Part shown: one piece after another, positions 58,200 to 64,000 of the stretch
How the letters are laid out: the number at the start of each line of letters is the position of its first letter
Position numbering within the stretch: the stretch's first letter is position 1
DNA from: Sphingomonas sp. UNC305MFCol5.2
GTDB lineage: Bacteria; Pseudomonadota; Alphaproteobacteria; Sphingomonadales; Sphingomonadaceae
Assembly: GCF_000712135.1 (NCBI RefSeq)
Contig: NZ_JOOE01000001.1
Coordinates: forward strand, 434,001 to 498,000
DNA length: 64,000 bases
Direction: 5' to 3'
Translations under genes and position numbers: made by a program
The notes under the pieces: model-generated
Databases searched by the model: none
Seen by the model: only the letters and a program-made list of their open reading frames with translations
Told to the model about the DNA's origin: nothing

Positions 58200-61100
58200 G
58201 ATGCAGTCCCGGTCTGCCGCCAAAAGCGAAAGCGTGAGGCGTGATCCTTGAAGGCGCGCGCGGCCGGAATGAAGAGCGAGACTTCCACGCCCGCGCCGCC
58301 CCGGGTTCGCACGGCAAGGCGGCCACCAATACGTTCTGCGCGCTCACGCATCCCGACGAGGCCGTAATGCCCCTCGCGGGAACCGCTGTTTACAAGCGCC
58401 GGCTCAATGCCCTTGCCATCGTCCTGGACAATCACGGTCAGACCGCTGCGTTGATAGCTCACCAGCGCCTCGACCAGTGCGGCGCCAGAATGCCGGGCTG
58501 CGTTACGAAGCGCCTCGGTTGCAACGGAAAGGGCCTCTTCGCACGCGTCGGCGCGCAGATCCCGTGCCCAACCTTCGACCATCACTTGAAATCGCGGGCC
58601 ACCCTCAGGGATGCTATAAGCCGCCGCGTCCGCGATTGCCTGGGGCAGATCCACCGCTCTCATCGGCGCGCGCAGCTCGCGCACCCGCTCACGTCCTTCA
58701 ACGAGTGTTGCGTCCGCGCGTTCGAGCGCGTCATCGAGCTTGGCACGCGCTTCCCCGCCGGCAGGCAGCACATTCGCTACCGATTGGAACCGGAGCATCA
58801 AACCCTGAAAACCTTGCAGCAAAGTGTCGTGCAGCTCACGTGCGATCCGCTCGCGCTCGGCAATTCGGGCGTCAAAACGCCCCTGGATTCGCGCCGTCTC
58901 CTGCCGCAGACGCAGCGCGTAAGCGCCCCATGCAAGCAATGCCAGAACCAAGGCCAGTAGAAGCTTGAACCACACCGATTGCAGGAAGGTCGGCGCGATC
59001 GTGAAGCTCAGCGTTGCCCCTTTGTCGTTCCAAACGCCCGCATCGTTCGCGGCGATAACCTGGAAGCGATACGTCCCGGGCCCCAGACGGGTGTAAAAGG
59101 CCTGGCGGCGCGTCCCCGGATCGATCCAGCCATCGTCGACACCGTCGAGCCTGTAACGGAAGCGAACGCGCCGCGGTTCAACGAACGACAGCGCGGCATA
59201 ATTGATTTCCAAACTGTTTGTGCCCTCGGGCAGCTTGAGGTCTCTTGGCGCATCATAATCATGCCCGTTGGCCCGCAGCCCCTGGATCGCCACTGGCGGC
59301 GGCACCCGATTTCGGAACAGGTTCCCTGGATCGATCCAGACGACGGCAGCCCCCGTCAGGAACACGATGCGTCCGTCGGGACGCGGAAACACGGTATTTA
59401 CGGATCCGGATTGCTGCGTTGGAGTGGCAGCCGCCGGCAAGCCGTCGAGCTCGTCAAAAAGTTCGAACATCGGCGCCGGCGCGCGTGGATCGCGCATGGC
59501 TCTCGCCACCTCTTCGCGATCGAACCTGAGGATTCCGGATGCAGCGAGCACCCACAGATCGCGGCCAGCCGCCGCCACGCCGAATACGCGTGCCAACTCG
59601 GGAACGCGATCTGTTCCAAGCCGGTGGAAACGCGTGCCATCGAAGGCCGCCAGGCCTTGCTCGCCACCGACATATTCGACGTCTGGACCGGGAGAGACCA
59701 CCCGTATCGGGCCGATGCCGACATCGGCCTCGGGAAACTGCTTCAAGCCCCGTGAATCCTGCCGCATCAGTGCGTAGGGATCTCCACGTGCCATCCAGGT
59801 GGCGCCGTCGCGCCCAGGATCGGCAAATTGGATGTAACCGGCGGTCTGAGCGGAAGGCATGGTGGAGTCGCGGCGCCACCGCCCCCCGTTCAATATCCAC
59901 GCTCCGTTTCCGCGCTGCCATACCCATAGGCCGTCTTCCGGCCGCGAGACCACGGATACCATCGTCGTAGTCTCACCGCCCGGCGGCCGAGCGACGTCGA
60001 CGAAGCGGTTGCCTTGTTGGCGGAACAGCCCCCATAGCGACGCCATCCAGACCGAACCGTCGTCGGTCTGGGCGAACCGGTTCACGCTCCAGATGTTGTC
60101 GATGACGCGCTCGACCGACCCATCGGGCAACATCCTGAAAAGAGGACCGCGTGCACTGCCGAAGGGATCGGAATTGTCGATGGCCGTGCTCGCGTGAATG
60201 TACAGCAGGTTCCCAATTGGACCGGCGCTGTACCCGAACCGGTTTGCCCCCACGGGGATGGTTCGTTCGATCACGACATTGGCGGAGCGAAACATGTCGA
60301 GCCCGGCTTTGGTCGTTACCCAGATACTGCCCTCGCGGTCCTCGAAGATCCGCCCTGCCATGTTATGCGTGAGACCGTCGGCCGCCGTGTACGCGTCCAG
60401 GTCCATGACGCTTGCACCGTCCCTGAGCGCCGACCTGGCGCGCAAGAGGCCGTTGGTCCCGTTGATGTTCCAGACCGATCCGTCGCGGTCGATGAAGATG
60501 GAGCCGGCGATGCGCGCAGAGACGGTGGCGCCATATTCGCGTGGCGGGAGCTTCTCATCCGGCACGTTGGCGATCTCCGGTAGCCGATACATCCGCCCGG
60601 GGCGATCAAGGTCGGCCGTCCAAACCCGACCCGCGCGATCCTGCGCCAGGCTCATGCCGCTGCCCGCATAGCCCGGGGCGCGGGCGCAGGATCCACCGCG
60701 AGGCCGACAATAGAAGACGCTGTCGAAGTTCTTTATCCAAACCACGTCGTCGCGAGCGATCGCTGCGCTGTACACTTGGGTGTCCGGGAGAAGCTGGCGC
60801 CATTTGCCGCCCGTCCGGCGCCAAAGGCGGCGCCCCACGACGGCCCAGGCTTCCCCCCCGTCGCGGGAGATCAGGATATTGGACGTGCCCTCGCCGGATG
60901 GCCCGCCCTGCTTCGAGGTGAAATGGACGATTTGCGACCCGCGGATGCGCGAAAGTCCGCCCCAGGAGTACCCGACCCAAAGATCGCCGGCGCGCGTCGC
61001 TTTGACAACGGAGACACCGCCCTTCGCCAGTCGCTTCGGCGAAAAGCGGTCGAAACGTTGCCCGTCGAACCTGTAGAGCCCGTCGTCGGTACCGATCCAG

Positions 61101-61285
61101 ATGTGCCCGTCCGGGGTCTGCGCGATAGACCTGACGTCGGTCGGAGCCCCGTCATCCCGCGTGTAGGTGCGATGATACATCTGCAGGATGGAGCGCGTCG
61201 GATCGAGCGCATGGGCCGTCGGTGCAAGCAATACACCCGCCACCGCAAGCAGCCCTATCAGCGCGATTCTCAACCACAGCGACAC
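58196..61285 (-). CDS. Two-component sensor kinase with periplasmic beta-propeller (HisKA_3)
   Basis: A 1029-residue kinase. The signal peptide is SLWLRIALIGLLAVAGVLLA, cleaved after AHA. Two-component-regulator propeller repeats follow (QTPDGHIWIGTDDGLYRFDG and similar, residues ~40-700), then a Y_Y_Y Ig-like domain near 740-800. One membrane helix (LLLALVLALLAWGAYAL) precedes a HisKA_3 domain with the histidine in IARELHDTLLQGFQGL, then HATPase_c. The propeller senses a periplasmic ligand, often a glycan in related proteins. GTG 61285, preceded by GGGGGG, gives a clean signal peptide; GTG 61330 would add 15 residues. Confidence 0.9.
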   Translation of the reverse strand: MSLWLRIALIGLLAVAGVLLAPTAHALDPTRSILQMYHRTYTRDDGAPTDVRSIAQTPDGHIWIGTDDGLYRFDGQRFDRFSPKRLAKGGVSVVKATRAGDLWVGYSWGGLSRIRGSQIVHFTSKQGGPSGEGTSNILISRDGGEAWAVVGRRLWRRTGGKWRQLLPDTQVYSAAIARDDVVWIKNFDSVFYCRPRGGSCARAPGYAGSGMSLAQDRAGRVWTADLDRPGRMYRLPEIANVPDEKLPPREYGATVSARIAGSIFIDRDGSVWNINGTNGLLRARSALRDGASVMDLDAYTAADGLTHNMAGRIFEDREGSIWVTTKAGLDMFRSANVVIERTIPVGANRFGYSAGPIGNLLYIHASTAIDNSDPFGSARGPLFRMLPDGSVERVIDNIWSVNRFAQTDDGSVWMASLWGLFRQQGNRFVDVARPPGGETTTMVSVVSRPEDGLWVWQRGNGAWILNGGRWRRDSTMPSAQTAGYIQFADPGRDGATWMARGDPYALMRQDSRGLKQFPEADVGIGPIRVVSPGPDVEYVGGEQGLAAFDGTRFHRLGTDRVPELARVFGVAAAGRDLWVLAASGILRFDREEVARAMRDPRAPAPMFELFDELDGLPAAATPTQQSGSVNTVFPRPDGRIVFLTGAAVVWIDPGNLFRNRVPPPVAIQGLRANGHDYDAPRDLKLPEGTNSLEINYAALSFVEPRRVRFRYRLDGVDDGWIDPGTRRQAFYTRLGPGTYRFQVIAANDAGVWNDKGATLSFTIAPTFLQSVWFKLLLALVLALLAWGAYALRLRQETARIQGRFDARIAERERIARELHDTLLQGFQGLMLRFQSVANVLPAGGEARAKLDDALERADATLVEGRERVRELRAPMRAVDLPQAIADAAAYSIPEGGPRFQVMVEGWARDLRADACEEALSVATEALRNAARHSGAALVEALVSYQRSGLTVIVQDDGKGIEPALVNSGSREGHYGLVGMRERAERIGGRLAVRTRGGAGVEVSLFIPAARAFKDHASRFRFWRQTGTAS

Positions 61286-61405
61286 GCCTACCCCCCAAAG
61301 CCGGACGTATTCTGCACCGGGCGCCTTCACGCACGCCCATTCAGGCGAGTTTTTTCTAACACCTTTGGAAATGACTGCTAGCAGCGGTTGGCCGCATCAA
61401 GCGAA

Positions 61406-61765
61406 ATGCCTCCATTCTATCCTGCCGGGATCGTCGGCGCCGGACTCTTGCTGCTCAGATTCTCCGTCGCTGGGTCGGCTATCCTAAGCGTGCTGCTTGC
61501 CCCCGCCGCGCCTTCCTGGTGCCAAGCGCTTGTTGTCTTGATCGGCGCATCTCTGTGCGTCGGCGTTGGTGTTCGTGCATCGGCGTCCGTCGGACTGGTC
61601 GCGGCGCTCTATGTGCCGGCCGGCGCCCCGCAAATGCTAGTCATCGTTCATGCAGTGACGGCTGCTTCACTCGTCCTGACCGGAGCGGGCGCCTACTCAG
61701 TCGACGCGAGATTTTTTGGCCGCCGCCATGTGGTCCTGCCCGACACGGATGACACGTCAGTGTGA
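61406..61765 (+). CDS. DoxX-like small membrane protein
   Basis: A 119-residue protein with three or four hydrophobic helices (GIVGAGLLLLRFSVAGSAIL, ALVVLIGASLCVGVGV, MLVIVHAVTAASLVLTGAGA). It ends YSVDARFFGRR, the ending I associate with DoxX-type proteins. Function is unclear; DoxX relatives partner with oxidoreductases. ATG 61406 and TTG 61388 are both possible and neither has a strong ribosome site. It diverges from the propeller kinase and precedes the VOC gene by 150 bases. Confidence 0.6.
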   Translation: MPPFYPAGIVGAGLLLLRFSVAGSAILSVLLAPAAPSWCQALVVLIGASLCVGVGVRASASVGLVAALYVPAGAPQMLVIVHAVTAASLVLTGAGAYSVDARFFGRRHVVLPDTDDTSV

Positions 61766-61915
61766 TCCCGGCATCGCCCATCAGACATAGGCGGCACGCG
61801 GCGCGCCAGCCATCCTTGACCCAGGCGTCCGGACAAACCGCACACCGGTGTTCGTGCCCGCCCAAGACGCGATCTCGCGAGTGATTGCTTGCCGTCCGCA
61901 CCCAAGGAGAAAAAT

Positions 61916-62740
61916 ATGACCGACAAGATGGGAGACGCCGGGATCGACCGGCGCGAACTGCTGCAGGCCGGTGGCGGTCTGGCGATGACCGGCTTGCTGG
62001 CGACGGGCGGCGTCGTGCCGGCAGTCGCGGCGGAGGCGGGCGCGAGCTCGCTCGGCATGCGGCTGCAGGGGGTCCAGCATTTCGGCCTGACTGTCCAGAA
62101 CATGGAGCGCGCCTTTACCTTCTACACCGAGGTGCTGGGTGGCACCGAGGTGATGCGCGATGGCGACTTCCAGGGCGAGCGCATCCACAACACACTGTTG
62201 ACCGACCAGGAGATCGAGGCCCGGGCGCGCGGGGTCAATCCGCGCACGATCGGCGTGCCCGATCTCAAGGGCGGCACCCAACGGCTCGACGTCCGCTTCG
62301 TCCAGTTCGACAATGTCGTGATCGAGCTGCTGCAATATCGCGATGCCGACCAGCCGCTGGGAGGCCCGAAGAGCTTCGCCGAGCCGCTCGACCATATGAG
62401 CCCCGCTTTCCCGCGGATGATGCACATCTGTTTCCACATCCGCGACGATGTCGACTTCAACCAGTTCATCCACGATCTGGAAGCCGAATCGGCGCGACGC
62501 GGCATGGTGCAGGTCCGCGCCAACCGTGTCGTCACCGTCACCAGCGAAGCCCAGCGTCAGGCGGCCCCGCTCGAGACCAATTCCAATCCGATCACCGAGG
62601 GCAAGTCGAACGGCTGGCGGCTGATCTACTGCAAAGGCCCCGAGGGCGAGCAGCTCGAGTTCGTCCAGGCACTTGGCCCCGTCAAGCGCACCTTCGACAA
62701 TGCCCGCGCGGCGCGGCAACGCCTGGTCGCACGCCCCTAA
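61916..62740 (+). CDS. Tat-exported VOC-family (glyoxalase/dioxygenase-fold) protein
   Basis: A 274-residue protein. The twin-arginine leader is DRRELLQAGGGLAMTGLLAT, cleaved after AVAAEA. Two beta-alpha-beta-beta-beta VOC modules follow: VQHFGLTVQNMERAFTFYTE with VIELLQY, and MHICFHIRDDVDFNQFIHDL with QLEFVQ. The H/E residues in these strands form the expected metal site. Substrate could be an aromatic or unsaturated compound. ATG 61916 has AAGGAG seven bases upstream. The carotenoid-oxygenase-family gene starts 24 bases later, so the two are likely co-transcribed and functionally linked. Confidence 0.87.
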   Translation: MTDKMGDAGIDRRELLQAGGGLAMTGLLATGGVVPAVAAEAGASSLGMRLQGVQHFGLTVQNMERAFTFYTEVLGGTEVMRDGDFQGERIHNTLLTDQEIEARARGVNPRTIGVPDLKGGTQRLDVRFVQFDNVVIELLQYRDADQPLGGPKSFAEPLDHMSPAFPRMMHICFHIRDDVDFNQFIHDLEAESARRGMVQVRANRVVTVTSEAQRQAAPLETNSNPITEGKSNGWRLIYCKGPEGEQLEFVQALGPVKRTFDNARAARQRLVARP

Positions 62741-62764
62741 GCCCCGATCGAGAAGGACCAGACG

Positions 62765-64000
62765 ATGTTCGGTTCGCTTTTTGGCTCTCGCTCGGTCAGT
62801 GCGGAGGACACGCCGTACATCACCGGCGTCAACACGCCGATGCGCGAGGAGCTGACGATCGAGGATCTCGAGGTCGTCGGCACGATCCCGTCCGCATTGC
62901 GCGGCCGGTACCTGCGCATGGGGCCCAATCCCATGCATCCCAACCCGAGCCGGCATCACTGGTTCGCGGGCGACGGCATGATCCACGGCATCCGCATCGA
63001 GGACGGCAAGGCGCTCTGGTACCGCAACCGCTGGATCCGCTCCAACGCGGTCAGCGACGCGCTCGACGAGGAACGCACACCGGGGCCGCGCCACCTGTTC
63101 GACACGGTCAACACCAATGTCATCGGCTATGGCGGCACGACGTTCGGGCTGATCGAGGCGGGCAGCACGCCGGTAGTGATCGGCGAGGCGCTGGAGACCG
63201 AGCGCTACACCGATTTCGCGGGCACGCTGCATGGCGGGCTGAGCGCGCATCCGCATATCGATCCGCTGACCGGCGAGATGCTCGCGGTCAGCTATGACGC
63301 GGCCAAATGGGGCACGATCCGTTATCTGGTGATCGGCCCGGACGGCACGGTACGCCGCGAGGTGAAGGTGCCGGTGCGAAGCGGCCCGATGATCCACGAC
63401 TTCGCCTTTACCGGCCGGTTCGCGATCCTTCTCGACCTGCCTGTCACCTTCTCGCTCACCGCGGCGATATCGGGCTATCAATTCCCCTATCGCTGGAACG
63501 AGAATCATGAGGCGCACGTAGGTTTGCTGCCCCGCGACGGCGGGGCCGAGGATGTCGTCTGGTGCCCGCTCGATCCGTGTTTCGTCTTCCATGCGGTCAA
63601 CGCGCATGACGCGGCGGACGGAAGCGTGGTTCTCGACCTGATCGTCCATGACAAGATGTTCTGGCGGCGAACCTCGGGGCCTGATTCCGAGCGATGCAGC
63701 CTGGAGCGCTGGACGATCGACCCGGTGGGGCGCACGGTGACGCGAACCACGCTCGATCCGGCGCCGCAGGAATTCCCACGCTGCGACGAGCGCCGGCTCG
63801 GCCAGCCCTATCGCTACGCCTATACGATGGCGATGGTCGACCCGTTCCTCGGCACCGGCCTGTTCAAGCAAGACCTCGTGAACGGCACGCGCCAAGCCCA
63901 CGATTTCGGTCCGGACCGCCACCCTTGCGAATTCATCTTCGTGCCGGCGCATGCCGAGGCGCAAGAGGATGGGGGCTGGCTGATGGGCTTCGTCATCGAC
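62765..64000 (+). CDS. Carotenoid-oxygenase-family dioxygenase (3' end cut by window edge)
   Basis: 412 residues are visible of a seven-bladed-propeller iron dioxygenase of the carotenoid/lignostilbene cleavage family. Present are the N-terminal signature RGRYLRMGPNPMHPNPSRHH then WFAGDGMIHGIRI, and iron-ligand histidines in GGLSAHPHIDPLTGEMLAVS, MIHDFAFTGRFAILLDLP and PCFVFHAVNAHDA. The fourth ligand should lie past base 64000. It cleaves a C=C bond in a carotenoid, stilbene or lignin-derived compound. The pairing with a Tat-exported VOC protein is unusual; this enzyme itself has no leader (MFGSLFGSRSVSAEDTPYIT). Confidence 0.93.
   Translation, partial: MFGSLFGSRSVSAEDTPYITGVNTPMREELTIEDLEVVGTIPSALRGRYLRMGPNPMHPNPSRHHWFAGDGMIHGIRIEDGKALWYRNRWIRSNAVSDALDEERTPGPRHLFDTVNTNVIGYGGTTFGLIEAGSTPVVIGEALETERYTDFAGTLHGGLSAHPHIDPLTGEMLAVSYDAAKWGTIRYLVIGPDGTVRREVKVPVRSGPMIHDFAFTGRFAILLDLPVTFSLTAAISGYQFPYRWNENHEAHVGLLPRDGGAEDVVWCPLDPCFVFHAVNAHDAADGSVVLDLIVHDKMFWRRTSGPDSERCSLERWTIDPVGRTVTRTTLDPAPQEFPRCDERRLGQPYRYAYTMAMVDPFLGTGLFKQDLVNGTRQAHDFGPDRHPCEFIFVPAHAEAQEDGGWLMGFVID

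Overview
The window is high-GC DNA that reads like a sphingomonad (order Sphingomonadales, Alphaproteobacteria). The reasons are a TonB receptor with an N-terminal STN domain beside a FecI/FecR pair, a CC0125/CC1285-type lipoprotein, PAS-rich two-component proteins and a carotenoid-cleavage-type oxygenase. This placement is inference from gene content. I saw no rRNA, tRNA, insertion sequence, integrase or CRISPR array.

Layout. (1) 1-4910: a TonB-dependent receptor cut by the left edge, a FecR anti-sigma regulator and its ECF sigma factor. A HEPN-domain gene sits between receptor and fecR on the opposite strand. (2) 5.3-14.5 kb: a defence island. It holds a nucleotidyltransferase-HEPN protein, a HEPN-like protein and a complete HORMA/TRIP13-type (type III) CBASS operon in the order cap6-cap8-cap7-CD-NTase-nucC. 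Next to it is a second minus-strand cassette of RelE/HigB-like protein, XRE regulator and KGGVGR ParA-like ATPase with a long helical tail. Similar AT-rich dyads overlap the predicted -10 elements of both operons, which suggests that one repressor may control both. (3) 14.8-18.1 kb: a complete His-Xaa-Ser (HXS) peptide-maturation operon, hxsD-hxsB-hxsC-hxsA. (4) 18.3-22.1 kb: a membrane-anchored protein, a nuclease with an excalibur domain and a hybrid histidine kinase. (5) 22.3-55 kb: a large stress or low-oxygen cluster. It contains universal stress proteins, a phosphotransferase/P-loop kinase, a GH130 protein, a Nudix hydrolase, a beta-CASP RNase-like protein, a MacB-type exporter, a glycosyltransferase, PEP synthase, PfkB, an L,D-transpeptidase, BON, Hsp20, a MgtA-like ATPase, an alcohol dehydrogenase, a quinone-reductase-like protein and FixL/FixJ. 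(6) 55.3-64 kb: an orphan YadA-head fragment, an extended SDR with a divergent TetR regulator, a propeller histidine kinase with its response regulator, and a Tat-exported VOC protein followed by a carotenoid-oxygenase-family enzyme cut by the right edge.

How the parts work together. In CBASS the cyclase makes a cyclic nucleotide when HORMA signalling licenses it, TRIP13 resets HORMA, and NucC then degrades DNA. In the stress cluster an 18-base motif, roughly GCTACGGGAnnTTCCCAA, recurs upstream of many transcription units, in several cases as divergent pairs. The FixL protein keeps the haem-ligating histidine region, so an oxygen- or redox-responsive FixLJ regulon is the simplest reading.

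The stress cluster is also decaying. Frameshifts (several at homopolymers), a nonsense codon and internally deleted genes are frequent at 26-29 kb and 45-55 kb. Some of the single-base shifts could be assembly errors.
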